A program made the position numbers and the translations under genes. A DNA stretch of 64,000 nt from Sabellastarte sp. h YS-2021 (lineage: Eukaryota > Annelida > Polychaeta > Sabellida > Sabellidae), in NCBI GenBank assembly GCA_964017235.1, contig OZ024933.1:62912255-62976254 (forward strand). Direction: 5' to 3'. The notes under the pieces were generated by a model, which was given only the letters and a program-made list of their open reading frames with translations, ran no database searches and was not told the DNA's origin. Shown piece by piece: positions 1 to 12,124 of the stretch (position 1 is the stretch's first letter; each line of letters begins with the position of its first letter).

Positions 1-1185
1 ATCTTTAGGAATATATTTCGCTTTTAAATCTGTTAAATGAACCTTCAAAAAACAATCCTCTCTTCCCCGTAAACATTTTTTTCCAAATTTTCAATGAAAG
101 AGTTAAAAACCAAAATTGTCACAATTTCAACACTCAGTATTATTAAAATCCCCTTAGTCATCTCCACAATTTCATGTAGCATATGAATAGCATATCATAT
201 TATTATTATTATTTTTTTTTATTTATTTATTTATTTTTCTGTAAATAACGAAATATGTTACTCTGTATTTTGTTTCTCTCTCTGTTCGCAAAAAAAAAAA
301 ATTCAATTTGATTGTTTGATCACCTAACGATGTACTGGGTCACCCACTATGCCAGGGTGTGTGTACCCCCAGTGTGTTTCTCTCTTTTTGTTAGTGGCAT
401 AACTATATCAAATTGGATAATATTAAAAAAAAAAATAGCACATAGCTACTGGGATGGAGGAAAGCACAGCAAAAAAAAAACATTATTCTATTGGTCATTA
501 TTCTACTCTGAAAACCAATGGATACCAGTGAGCAACCAATAACTTTTCAACTACAGGTCCTAGCAAGGGTTCCATAACCTTAGAGGTGGGCAGAGGAAAA
601 TTAAGCAGTACCCTACTGTGCCTCCTTCACTGATATTTTTTCAGCTAGGCTGGATTCGTACCCATGACCACAAGAATTACAATGTAATAAATACCAATAT
701 ACATCATAATGACGTAAGGATACCTAACAAATGCCTGATATATATTTGTATCTGTACATGTAAGATGCAGTATTATTACTTTCCATATTTTGCTCATTGT
801 GTTATTTTTATAATGAGGTTTCTGTGCTTGCTGTCTTTTAAACATATTTCAGAGCATTCCGAGTGAAATTATGTGATCATTAGAATTTGTAGTGTTTGTT
901 CTTGGAACAAATGGCTATTTAAAGAAACTAAATATAAAAAATCATCTGTTTGTGGGATATGTACTGAGGAAAGTGAAACTATTATTTATCTGTTTGTAAT
1001 ATATGGACAAGTTGATGAGTTATGGCACAACATAATTATATGGTTGAGCAAAAGCTGAAACTAAAAGTGAAGCTTGATGACGAATCAAAGATTCTGGGGT
1101 ATTATGTAAAAGATCAGTTTTGGGGGGGGGGGGGGGGGGGGGGGGGGCAATAAATTTGATATTAACTGTTAGAAGAGAATATATT
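1..1185. other. AT-rich upstream DNA, no gene seen
   Basis: AT-rich sequence with short ATT/TTTA simple repeats near 200-235 and several A-tracts. The short open frames here show no recognisable domain and no splice-consistent partner. I see nothing functional beyond the poly-G run annotated separately. Confidence 0.6.
1122..1147 (+). repeat. 26-nt uninterrupted G run
   Basis: Twenty-six consecutive G residues next to the 5' side of the decayed LINE. It could form a G-quadruplex and its length is likely to vary between reads. Confidence 0.95.
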
Positions 1186-1299
1186 TTTCAATGTTCAAAA
1201 AATAATCAAAAACTTAACATATATTATCTTCAAACCAGAATAAAAGAAATATTCCTGGAACAACAAAATTTATGTAGCATGAGATCTTCCAAAAATATT

Positions 1300-1990
1300 T
1301 TCAGTAAAAGATGGTGTGGATGGGAACAACTTGACATCTTGGGTATAAATGAGGTGCATTGGACAGGTCAAGGAAAGACCCAGATAGAAGATAAAACTAT
1401 TATATATTCTAGCAGAGACGATCAAATACATAGAGAAGGAATAGCATTTATGTTGTCTAAGAACACAGTCAGATCCCTCATTGACTAGACTCCAGTAAAC
1501 AAAAGAATCATTAAAGCAAGATTCTACTCAAAACACATAAAGCTCACTATGATACATTTATATGCCCAAACAGAGGTAGCTGATGGCGATGTTAAAGAAG
1601 AGTTTTACACCAAACTCCAGGAGCTAGTTAGTGACGTACACCAGCAAGACATGTTAATAATAACTGGAGACATGAATGCATAGGTCGGGAGCAATAACAA
1701 CTGCTATGAGAGCATAATAGGAAATCACGGCATTGAGCAAAGAAACAACAATGGAGAAAGGATCTGAGAGTTTTGTGACACAGATCAGCATGTCATCACT
1801 GGTACACTCTTTAACCACAAAGAAATCCATAAAGCAACATGGAACTCCCCTGATGGTACAACCAGCATCCAAATCGATCACATCCTTGTTAAGAGGAAAT
1901 TCAGAACATCTGTCATAGACACACGGGTCCTCCGATCAGCACACATAGGAAGAGACCACAACCTAGTATGCACAACAATCAAGTTGAAAG
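1300..1990 (+). pseudogene. LINE endonuclease domain, broken
   Basis: The fragment starts with LDILGINEVHWTGQGK. After an in-frame stop near 1486 it continues with a LYAQTE block, a GDMNA block, the ITGTLFNHKEIHKATWNSPD block and a final RDHNLV block. These match the order of metal-binding and catalytic segments in exonuclease III-like LINE endonucleases. At least three stops (near 1486, 1681 and 1768) make it non-functional. Confidence 0.8.
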
Positions 1991-2744
1991 AAAACAAAGA
2001 AAGATAAAAACTCCTCATCAAGAATCAGATTTGACTTAGCAAAATTAAAAAGAGACAGCATAAAGAAAAAAATTGTACTTTCACTAAAGAATAAATATGA
2101 AGCACTGGGAAACCTAAGCGAAAAACCAGAAGATGAAATCGAAATGGAGTGTCTAATAATGGAAAAAAGCTTTAGAGAAACAGCAAAAAGTGTCCTTGGG
2201 AAGAAGAAGAAAAGGAAACGACCATAGATAAGTGAAGAAAATTGGACATTGATAGAGCAAAGGAATGAGCTCAACACGAAAATGCTAGGGACACACTTTA
2301 CAAGAATCAGAGAATGCCTAAGAAAAGAATACAGAGAAAAAGATAAGGAAGTAAAGAGACACATAAGAGCAGATATAAGGAGTTCATTAACAACATTGCT
2401 GAACAAGCAGGGGAAACAGCATATCACCAAAACATGAGAACTCTCTATACACTAAAAAAAACTGAGCAGTGATGGAAAACTGGAGAAACAGCTAAGAGGT
2501 GGAACGAACATTTCAAGGAAATTTTAAACAGAAAAGACCCGGAGATACCTGTCAAGGATGAAAAAACCGAAAGTATAAAAGTAGAAGAAATAAGCAAGGA
2601 AGAACCAACCATAGAGGAAATCAAAAGAGCAATCAAACAACTAAAGAATGGAAAGTCAGTCGGAATCGATTCTATAACTGCAGAAATATTTAAGGTTGAC
2701 ATAGATTTCTCAACAAGAAAAGTAAAATTGCTTGTTGACAAAAT

Positions 2745-3200
2745 TTGGAAGGAGCAAATACCCAAGAAATGGAAAAAGGAATAATCATCAAACTACCAAA
2801 GAAAGGGAATCTAAAAAAATGCAAAAACTGGAGAGGTATAACCCTACTACCCATAGTCAGCAAGGTATTGGAAAGAATTTTAATAAACAGAATTAGAGGA
2901 GTAGATCATAAATTAAGAAAAGAGCAAGCTGGATTCAGAGCCGGACGTGGGACAGTCAAACAGATATTTATTCTCAGAAACATAATAGAATAAACAAATA
3001 AATGGCAAGCTACCCTATACCTGAACTTCATTGATTACAAAAAAGAATTTGACTCCATACACCGAGAAAGCCTCTTGAAAATCATGAGGTCATACGGTAT
3101 ACCAGAGAAACTTATTAACATCATAAAAGAATTCTACACAAAGATTTTAGATGCTCCGTTGAAGATAATGGTGAAACATCAGAGTGATTCGAGGTATTAA
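2745..3200 (+). pseudogene. LINE reverse transcriptase N-terminal part, truncated
   Basis: The open part reads KGIIIKLPKKGNLKKCKNW followed by RGITLLPIVSKVLERILINR and QAGFRAGRGT, the RT fingers motifs of endonuclease-type LINEs. After a stop near 2991 a decayed DYKKEFDSIHR block, equivalent to the first catalytic aspartate region, follows. The palm YxDD motif is absent because the element ends near 3225. Confidence 0.8.
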
Positions 3201-3799
3201 CCGGCGTCAAACAAGGATGCAATATGTCAGGATAGGTAACAGGTAACAGGTAACAGCAGGAGTATATTTTTTAAAAAAACAAGGCAAGATTCAGACAAGA
3301 GAAAAAAGTAGACACTGTTATTGAACAGTTAGAAACAGCAACCAATATTTACCCGCTTGGTGAAAAGCACTGTACCACAAAGAAGTTGTGAAGTAAATAA
3401 GTTGTGTAATGAACAACAGTAATGCAGTGGGTAATAACAATATAAACAGGGCAAAGTTGTAGTTTTATAGCACTCTCAGGGGGAAATAAAAGACTGGTGT
3501 GTTGGAAAGATATAAAGTTCTCCAAAGTTCTCTAGAGGTTCTCTAAAGCTCTAAAACTGGAACACTACCTGTACGTATGCAAGCTGTGATACAGGAATTG
3601 CAGTGGCAATTGTAGAGATGGTCACTTCTCCCCTGTATAACCACAGAGGGGCTTTGAAAAGCTATTCAGTAACTGAATACTTGTGAAGACCCAGAAGTAG
3701 TTATCATCAATTATGAAATATTGAAAAGATGTTTGTGTATCTTAGATCAACAATGTTAATTTTAAGCATGCATGAGTTTTAGCCCAAATAACATTCTGT

Positions 3800-3990
3800 G
3801 ATTGGATGAACATTGGCTGTTGGTTGCATGGTTGGCAGATGTTGCCAACGTTGGGCCCATGTTGGCTATTTGTTCGCATGGTCAGCAGATTTTGCCACTG
3901 TTGGGCTAATGTTGGCCCAATGGTAGCTCGCAAACCAGTACTCAGGCTGTATATCTCCATATTATGCCAATGTTGGGCCAACAGTGGATT
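3800..3990 (+). repeat. Degenerate minisatellite (GTTGGGC / ATGTTGG)
   Basis: Variants of 'TGTTGGCCCAATGTTGG' recur at irregular spacing. The tryptophan- and glycine-rich open frames across it are a by-product of this repeat. Confidence 0.6.
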
Positions 3991-4170
3991 TTTATTCAAG
4001 ATGGCTGGAGCAATAATAGGGGATTTGGGAAAACATAGTAAAAATTATTGATGTTTTGTCTAAAAATCATATTCAGTGAGTCCACAATTTTTAACTAACT
4101 ATTAAACCATTTTAGACATAAAAATAATATTCTTATTATAAATTCATACTAAAAAGGTGTTTGTAAAGAT

Positions 4171-4250
4171 TATAATGTTATCATTGGATTATAGACTATC
4201 ACCTTAAGACTATAATGTTATCACCGGATTATGGACTATCACCTTAAGAC
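4171..4250 (+). repeat. 40-bp tandem duplication
   Basis: Two adjacent 40-bp units (4171-4210 and 4211-4250) begin TATAATGTTATCA and end ACTATCACCTTAAGAC. They differ at only a few positions. Confidence 0.9.
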
Positions 4251-5051
4251 CTTAAGGCCCATACATCTAGAGATCACTTTTTAAATTTTTTTTTTGGTTA
4301 CCTGACTTTCATGCAATCTGCACTTCCAGTAATGAATCTGCCCTGTCAGTGTGGACCACCCGTGTTTCTGATTGCTTCAAAGCTCTGATGTCAGTGCCCT
4401 ACTGATGGCTTTGCAGTTCATGCCTGTAGATCCAAAGACTTTTTAATCTTGTTCCTTAGGAATGAAAAGTTGAATTGTATGTATAAAGCACACAGATGTT
4501 TAAAGTGCTAAGTTTCAGAAAGACATGTTAGAACTCAAGGGTAAAGCAGTAACATAGAAGTCCATGAATGGAACTGAGGTTGATGCCAAAAGCATTTGTG
4601 CATCCAGAGGAGAAGATACAATAGAGGACAGACATCATTAAAGAAGTGAGCATTGAACCTGTCATTAAGCGATAACAATGTGGCAGCTGATCTTAACAAA
4701 AACTGTTCCAAATCCTGAGTCCATCATTAGCAAAACATCTATCAATATAAGTTTGTACACCCCTGTCATTAATGTTGGACATCATTAATGTTCGGCGGTT
4801 TGCCATTATCTTGACTGTTTTTTGCAATTTCCATAAAATGTTAAGAAATGAAATAAGTGGGCCCTGATTTATATATACCAATGTATATTTAATCACATAA
4901 ACCTATTTGTGTCATTGTCTAGCATAAATACCGTTAAGCATTGATGACAGGGATGTTCATATCACATTCTCCACAAAACGAAACGCAGCTACGTTTTATT
5001 ATTATTGGTTGGATTAAAATTCTACAAATTTTCAGCTAATTGTTTGGAAAA

Positions 5052-5160
5052 ATGGCTTCCGGTGAGAAAGTTGTTACATTATCGCACAACAAACTCCAAG
5101 ATTTAGCTCGTAAACACGAACATGGTGATTATAGAGTTGAACAAAATGATGTACCAAGAG
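5052..5160 (+). CDS. Host gene exon 1 (initiator exon)
   Basis: The ATG at 5052 has a favourable context (AAAAATGGC). It encodes a charged 36-residue leader beginning MASGEKVVTLSHNKLQDLAR. The donor AAGAG|GTAATA follows residue 36 in phase 1, matching the phase of exon 2. The frame stays open to a stop at 5253-5255, so an unspliced 68-residue product is possible, but phase matching over eight later junctions supports splicing. The leader is not recognised on its own; its position before the first EJC-binding-type motif parallels SMG6. Confidence 0.6.
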
Positions 5161-5597
5161 GTAATACCCAAATGAAAGGCCTGACTTCTCTTAGAGATCA
5201 GTACCGTTATCGTTCTGGCCATGAAGCAAGTCGACCCTTCACTGCTTTTTCTTGATTTCTTGTCCTTAGACGTGGTTACCTCAGCTCTACGTTACTTGCA
5301 TGTTTATCTTTGGATCATACCTCTTAGTATTGGTACTGGATATTTGCTTTAAGCAAGTGGTAATGTGTAGACCCATTTCTCACATACGTTATATTCTCAT
5401 CATGCAAAATAAAAAGAAGAATAACCTAGCTGTGTGGCTCATTCCAGATTACCAGTTCAAATCCACAAAAACGTTTTTGCCCAACTATATTATAATTATC
5501 AGATCGTTTTCCGCCAAAATATTTCGCCCAGCTATTATACAGTTGATTCGCTCAATTTATTTTTGCTGAGCATTTCTAAATGCATAGAAAATACGTA
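5161..5597. other. Intron 1, first part, no feature seen
   Basis: AT-rich intron sequence between the exon 1 donor and a mariner-type MITE. The open frames at 5300-5649 show no domain. Confidence 0.5.
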
Positions 5598-5831
5598 CTG
5601 CCTTGTTACCATTTATTGGCGGGTACCAATTATCGCCAGGCAAAATTAAAATACACATAACTTGGAAAATAGTCATGTCTGAAACTTATTCATAAGGTAG
5701 AACTGTTTCCAAACTGCATGTCACCAATACATGCCAAAAGGGCATGAAGATATGTAGCCATTACAGAAATATGAACATTTTATTTACAAGTGGCGGTAAT
5801 TGGTAGCCAGCGATAATTGGTCACAAGGCAG
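5598..5831 (+). mobile_element. Mariner-type MITE with TA target duplication
   Basis: A 234-bp element whose ends are inverted copies starting CTGCCTTGT and ACCA-rich for about 40 bp, flanked on both sides by TA (5596-5597 and 5832-5833). It has no coding capacity. TA duplication plus TIRs indicate mobilisation by a Tc1/mariner-type transposase. Confidence 0.75.
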
Positions 5832-5934
5832 TAGTGGCTAATGTCACTGAGCCGTGAACGGAAATAAATAGCTTGTGTCATGGAACTATCTATATTCACA
5901 GACGCGAGTGTTTTTGTTTGTGGGTTTGGAAATC

Positions 5935-6195
5935 ACGGCAGTAGTATGAACTCATTAATATTCAAGAGAAGATATGAGGTCACAGATTTACCGGGTTTTG
6001 TAACAGTATTTTGTAAAATGGAAGCTTCATTGAAGGTTAAATACCTTAAACTCGAGAATTCACGTGAGTAGCATCAACTTATTAATATTCATGAGAAGAT
6101 ATGATGTCATGGATTTCTCAGTTTTTTTGTAACAATAGTTTGTACAATGGAAACTTCACTGAAGATAAAATATCTTAAACTCGAGAATTCACGGC
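5935..6195 (+). repeat. Diverged tandem duplication of about 125 bp
   Basis: Two units share ATTAATATTCA, AGAAGATATGA, TTGTAACA and CTTAAACTCGAGAATTCACG at matching offsets. The second unit ends near 6195. Confidence 0.8.
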
Positions 6196-6520
6196 AGTAG
6201 CCTTGTCGTAGAAAATATATTTTGACAAGCAATATTTCAATTAAAATGTTCTAATTAGACAGCTTGAGGTCACAGAATTGCTTGGGATTTATAGATAATA
6301 ATTAAAAATACCTCATCTTCAAGCAGCATTTCTATTTATAGAAGAGGGATAGGAAATCCCAGGGAATTGTTATTTGTCAAATATTGTCAGGAAACCCTGC
6401 AGAAAACCATGACCTCATTTGTATGCATATATGAAAATTTATGATTTGTTCTCATAACCTATTTGTAGTTAGCTGACTTTGCAAAAGGCCAAGTTTGAAA
6501 CTATGAATGAGAGAATAATA

Positions 6521-6943
6521 TAGTGTAGGGATTGAAATCCAATTTCAATATCGATATCAAACTCTATTTTGGCTTTGCATATCGATCGATATTGAAATAT
6601 CGTTTCACGCCGTAAAATTGGTTATTTTGCACCTACTGATTTTTCAGTTATGATAAATTGTTTTGCTAACATATAAGATATACAAAACTGACCATGAATT
6701 TAATACAAGCAGCCTGTAAAAACAATTAAATTTCATGAAAAATCTCACAAGAAGTCTTTTTAATGCATAAATATTGATGATCATCATCAAACTACAGGGA
6801 ACTGATAAATTACAGAACTATTTTGAAAATTCTTCTTGGTGGGTGATGGAAACGATATTGAAATTCCCACTTTTAGTATCGATATTGAATTTAGAAAGAC
6901 ATATTGATCGATATTTCAATATCGATATATGATCCCTTCACTA
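6521..6943 (+). mobile_element. hAT MITE with 8-bp target duplication
   Basis: The element begins TAGTGTAGGGAT and ends with the inverted equivalent ATCCCTTCACTA. It is flanked by identical 8-bp copies of GAATAATA at 6513-6520 and 6944-6951. Both subterminal regions are rich in ATCGATAT/GATATTGAAAT boxes in opposite orientation. The 8-bp duplication and TAGNG-type TIR identify the hAT superfamily; no transposase is encoded. Confidence 0.9.
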
Positions 6944-7110
6944 GAATAATACCGGTCTTACAGTATCAAGTCCATTTCACTGAAATACCAAAATGAAATA
7001 TTCCCACATGTTGAATTTCAGTTCATAAAATTATTAGAAAACTTGAAATATTACAAACGTGCCATAAATAAAAAGAAATTCTCACACATTTTATCCAGTA
7101 ATGTTTTTTT

Positions 7111-9760
7111 TTGCAAATTTCAGGTTTTATAGTGTTTTTTTGATGAATCTGTTTTGTTTTGATCACCATTTCTTATTAACAGCCAACTTGATTAGGAAAA
7201 AAAATAATACGCAGTTTATTCCTGTATCCAGGAATTGGAGTAGTTTTGCATTGTTGGGATACCAAAACAAAATATCTGCTGCATTCCCATTACTGTTTGA
7301 AATGGGTTAAGATGTCCCCAAAACACCTGAATCCAGTACCAAACACAACAAGCTCATGTCTTGGAATAAATGAGGCGGTTACCTTGGCTTGACTTACATC
7401 AGTTACATGTAGAGCCTTTAAGTGATTCTACTTCAAACTGACAATTTGCTTGAGAAACTTAAATAAAACTTGATAAAATGACTGAATTTTATATTTAGTT
7501 AAAAGTAACTGATTTATCTAAGGACATGGACAATGTGATACAAAAACAAAGGGAAAAGTGGTTAGAAATGGTGGACCTGGATTCTAACTTTAGCGATAGA
7601 TTAAGGGTCCCTGATTTTTAATGCTTATATTGGAAACTGGGTCCTGCTAAAACACCTTATGCAATATAAATAATATTGTTAGGAAATCCCACAGACTTCT
7701 GTGACCTCATATTTTCTATGCATACATGAATATCACTGTGTTGGACAAGTCAACAAATTTGAAGTATTGGATCTTTACTAATGTACTTTATCTTCAGTCA
7801 GTATTTCCATGTTGCACACCTACACCCCCAACCAATGTCCCTACCAAGTATCAAGTTCCTACGCGATTCCACTAGTGGAGACTCTGATCAGAGTTTCCCC
7901 TAGTGGAAACTGTGATTACAGCCCTTAAATAATAGTCAGCATCTCCACTAGTGGAGACGTTGATTGGGGACATTCACCAGGGGAATCACCGTTTCCCCTG
8001 AATTGGAGTCTCCACTGTGACACACAGATGAATATTTATCAGTTATAATTATAAAGTGTAGAATTTTAGTGGGGACCTGAATTCTGAGGTGTAGATCAGA
8101 ATTTTGGGGCTCATATTTTTTATGGATTTGGAATACAAGTAACCTGTTGCAAAAAAAACAAAAAACAAAAAAAAAAAAAAAAAAAACCCAGCAAATTTTC
8201 TAGAATTGGTTCAAAAAAAAAAAAGTGAGGAAAAACCCCGGAAATGTTATTTATTTTTTTTTTGTGTATACATTTCTATAGTTTAAGCAAGTATCCTGTT
8301 ATGGATAGGGTCTAGTGCTGGAAAAGCTAAGTTGTAATTATGTAATAGTGGAAAATATGACTTTTAAATAACAAATAACAAACCAGCAAGTAAAAGTGAA
8401 TAAAACCACTGTACAATGTAGTCACATTTACATTTGGCACCATTATTTGATGCAAGTCATTTGTAAATAGGTTACAACTTACAGAAAGTATGAAGTAAAA
8501 GTTCTTCCCATTTTTGACCATTTTTATGCACCAGCAATTGTGTATGCATTTGCAGAAAATATGACTTAACAGAATATCCTCTGGGATTTCCTACAACATT
8601 TTATCAACTGAAAATTCGAAATAATAATTATGTTTTTGCAAATTTCAGGTTTTATAGTGTTTTTTTATGAATCTGTTTTGTTTTGATCACCATTTCTTAT
8701 TAACAGCCAACTTGATTAGGAAACCACTAAAACACAGTTTATTCCAGTATCCAGGAATTGGAGTAGTTTTGCATTGTTGGGATATCATAACAAAATATCT
8801 GCTGCATTCCCATTACTGTTTGAAATGGGTTAAGATGTCCCCAAAACACTTGGATCCAGTACCAAACACAACAAGCTCATGTCTTGGAATAAATGAGGCG
8901 GTTACCTTGGCTTAACTTACATGTAGAGCCTTTAAGTGATTCTACTTCGAACTGGGTCCTGCTAAAACACCTTATGCAATAAAAATAATATTGTTAGGAA
9001 ATCCCACAGACTTTCGTGACCTCATATTTTCTATGCATACATGAATATCACTGTGTTGGACAAGTCCACAAATTTGAAGTATTGGATCTTTACTAATGTA
9101 CTTTATCTTCAGTCAGTATTTCCATTAAACCTAATAAAATATTGCTAGAAAAACCCAATGCAATTCCATGACTTCAAGTTTTCTATGCATCTGTCACAAT
9201 GGAGACTCCGATTTAGGGGAATCAGTGATTCCCCTAGTGAAGATCCCGATCAGAGTTTCCACTAGTTCACAGTTCACACCGTGACGTACACCTACAGTCC
9301 CTAACCAATGTCCCTACCAAGTATCAACTTCCTACACATTACGGTTTCCGAGAAGTAGCCCGGAGAAGATTTTCAAACTCAAGGTCACTATGATAAGGTC
9401 AAGTCAAGGTCACACCATGATGTTGCACACCTACACCTCCAACCAATGTCCCTACCAAGTATCAATTTCCTACGCGATTCCACTAGTGGAGACTCTGATC
9501 AGAGTTTCCCCTAGTGGAAACTGTGATTACAGCCCTTAAATAATAGGTCAGCATCTCCACTAGTGGAGACGTTGATTGGGGACATTCACCAGGGGAATGA
9601 CCATTTCCCCTGAATTGGAGTCTCCACTGTGACACACAGATGAATATTTATCAGTTATAATTATAAAGTGTAGAATTTTAGTGGGGACCTGAATTCTGAG
9701 GTGTAGATCAGAATTTTGGGGCTCATATTTTTTATGGATTTGGAATACAAGTAACCTGTT

Positions 9761-9799
<39 letters not shown>

Positions 9800-10245
9800 C
9801 AACAAGTTTTCTAGAATTGGTTCAAAAAAAAAAAAAAAAAAGTGAGGAAAAACCCAGGAAATGTTATTCATTTTTTTTGTGTATACATTTCTGTAGTTTA
9901 AGCAAGTATCCTGTTATGGATAGGGTCTAGTGCTGGAAAAGCTAAGTTGTAATTATGTAATAGTGGAAAATATGACTTTTAAGTAACAAATAACAAACCA
10001 GCAAGTAAAAGTGAATAAAACCAGTGTACAATGTAGTCACATTTACATTTGGCACCATTATTTGATGCAAGTCATTTGTAAATAGGTTACAACTTACAGA
10101 AAGTATGAAGTAAAAGTTCTTCCTATTTTTGACCATCATTATGCACGAGCAATTGTGTATGCATATGCAGAAAATATGACTTCACAGAATATCCTGTGGG
10201 ATTTCCTACAACATTTTATCAACAGAAAATTCGAAATAATGATTT
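7111..10245 (+). repeat. 1.5-kb tandem segmental duplication
   Basis: The segment starting TTTGCAAATTTCAGG at 7111 recurs at 8636. The copies run in parallel through a CCACTAGTGGAGAC-rich stretch, a long A-tract and a TGCA-rich end (about 8600 and 10235). Copy 1 has about 200 extra bp near 7440-7650; copy 2 has about 300 extra bp near 9130-9430, including CCAATGTCCCTACCAAGTAT repeat sequence. The open frames at 7101, 8327, 8667 and 9942 are matching by-products of the two copies. Confidence 0.9.
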
Positions 10246-10334
10246 ATGATTTTGTTTACTCAAGTGCACATGGAGTAACATATTTGCAAATTATAACGGT
10301 TATCCTTTGTGACAGATAGCAATTAATGTCTTAA

Positions 10335-10552
10335 TTTAGATTTATTTGTCGTTTTATGTCACATTCAACAGCCAGGGTCATATTGCGACAGGTAGTTCAC
10401 AGGTGGAGGAAACCAGTGCATGCTGCACTGTAAACCACCGGGCATCGGCAAGTAACTACCAACTTTCCAACATGAAGCCCCCGGCTCGAGATTCGAACCG
10501 GCGGCCTCAGAGGTTGGAGGCGAGAACTCTAACCGCTACACCACCGTGCCCC
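10335..10552 (-). mobile_element. tRNA-derived SINE with target duplications
   Basis: Read on the minus strand it has a tRNA-like head with pol III boxes: an A box in GGTGTAGCGGTTAGAG and a B box GGTTCGAAT. A conserved body and a 3' end ACATAAAACGACAAATAAA follow. It is flanked by 14-bp direct repeats AATTAATGTCTTAA (10321-10334 and 10554-10567), the hallmark of LINE-mediated insertion. Confidence 0.93.
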
Positions 10553-10567
10553 CAATTAATGTCTTAA

Positions 10568-12070
10568 ATAATAACATCTGTTGAATTTGTGATAAAATGG
10601 TACTAAAATACAATGAAGTAAAGAATAACTCCAAAATAACTAGTGTTACAAGCCCAATTCTATTTCACTGTGACAGGTACATGTGGGGTTTAGGAGCTTG
10701 TGTTCGATCACCAGAAACTATGACACAAGACATGCTGAGAAATAAATGATTCTTTTCCAAACTTCCATGTATTTAGATGATTCGCAAATAAATTAAACAT
10801 GTCCAGTTGTGAAAATTGTATGAAATAGCTGATGTGTCATATTATAAGTGTCTTTGGATTAATGTCAGTTGTTTTTAAAACAAGAAATTTTAATTCAACA
10901 TGAAAGTAGTTTAAGCCCATCTGAAGCTCTAGTTGGGATCATGCAACAGCTGTATGTGCAGTAAAGACTTCACTGTATAGTTGAGGTAATCATGTCTAGT
11001 GCAGCCTATACTGCCGTATGTTTTTTTGTTGCATGCATAAAAATGACATAATTCATTTTAACAACATAAGTATGATGAGACATTCTAGATTGGTTATTTG
11101 AAATTTATCTTTGATTGAAAAAAAAATTCAGCTGTGCAACTGTATTAAAACTAATCAACTTACTGCATAAAGCAATGTTCAGTGCAATAAGCAATGGTTT
11201 CATGTCAGTTGTTCTGCCTCAGTACGTTTTGACATTTGTGCATGATAAATCAAAAACGCTTTGACAGATTTTATTCGAACTTGGCACACACATTTATCGG
11301 AGTCAGGAGATTAACCCTATTTTAAGTCAGGACCTTAAACTTCCAATAATGAAGAATGTATGGCCATCTTAAGATCAGAAATTTACATTTTGGCCACCTA
11401 ATGCCCTCTAGGTCAAAAACTATGTGGCTCATCTGGCTAAAATTTTTTAAATTGTGTTTGTGGCCCATAAAGACTATACTTAGGTATTTTTTCTACATTT
11501 TTCACTTATTTTGCCATGTAATTTGGAAATGGTAATTCTGAGGAGTCTCAAACTGTGCTAGATGTAACTTTTATATGTAATGTTTGTCTGTGGAAAAATT
11601 GAGGTCTGTGTCTTTAATTTTAAGGTCTCTAAAATGGCCATGGAGACCCAATTTATGGACTTTTTGACACTTTTTAGCCTAACAGCTCAAAAACAATGTA
11701 GTACTTTCACATAAATCTCATCCGGGAGTAAATTGATACGCTCTGATTATCAAGAATCAGGGCTTCAAGTTGACATTTAACATGTGTATATTAAAGCCCT
11801 GATATGATGACCACCTAACCCAGTGAGGTATTTAAAAGGCATACGATGATTACAATCTCTACAAAACTATTTTGCTACTATGTTAGAATGTATAGTAAAT
11901 TAGTAAACTGTTTAAATACTTTGAGAAAGGATTGATAGACAAAAAAAAAAAAAGAAAAAAAAAGTGAATCACACAAAATGACAGCTACAAACTACCCAAT
12001 GAATGCTTGTGAAATGAGAGATGGCCTGTTTGGGGATGTATTAGTGTTGAGTCAGCGCAATCTAGTTGTA
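10568..12070. other. Intron 1 sequence without identified gene
   Basis: AT-rich intron DNA. 11220-11870 has the look of an old dispersed repeat but no ends could be found. An A-rich tract lies at 11941-11964. Confidence 0.5.
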
Positions 12071-12124
12071 TCCCGGCGCGAAGCGGGGATACTATGGATT
12101 CGTCGTCCGCGTCCACAGAGATTT

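Larger units (their letters stand above)
1186..3225 (+). mobile_element. Decayed CFDP2/RTE-type LINE (non-LTR retrotransposon)
   Basis: Broken frames on the + strand read in order as an apurinic-type endonuclease, a lysine-rich linker and the first part of a reverse transcriptase. The endonuclease has the LDILGINEVHWTGQGK block typical of the 'craniofacial development protein 2' RTE-like family. Frameshifts and stops occur throughout. The RT stops after its early motifs near 3225, where an AGGTAAC triplet repeat begins, so the 3' half, including the YxDD box, is missing. Family name is from remembered motif style; the class (endonuclease-bearing LINE) is firmer than the clade. Confidence 0.85.
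3226..5051. other. Non-coding DNA upstream of the host gene
   Basis: Begins with three AGGTAAC heptamers (3235-3256). It contains a degenerate GTTGGGC/ATGTTGG minisatellite and a 40-bp duplication, both listed separately. 4260-5051 is unannotated and presumably holds the promoter and 5' UTR of the gene starting at 5052; I see no convincing TATA or initiator. Confidence 0.5.

Noticed and set aside
3742..4051. Opposed 80-residue open frames rich in Trp, Gly and Asn
   Set aside because: They follow the GTTGGGC/ATGTTGG minisatellite on both strands and show no domain.
5880..6071. 63-residue frame after ATG 5880
   Set aside because: Lies in intron 1 over a tandem duplication, no domain, no phase-compatible splice sites with neighbours.
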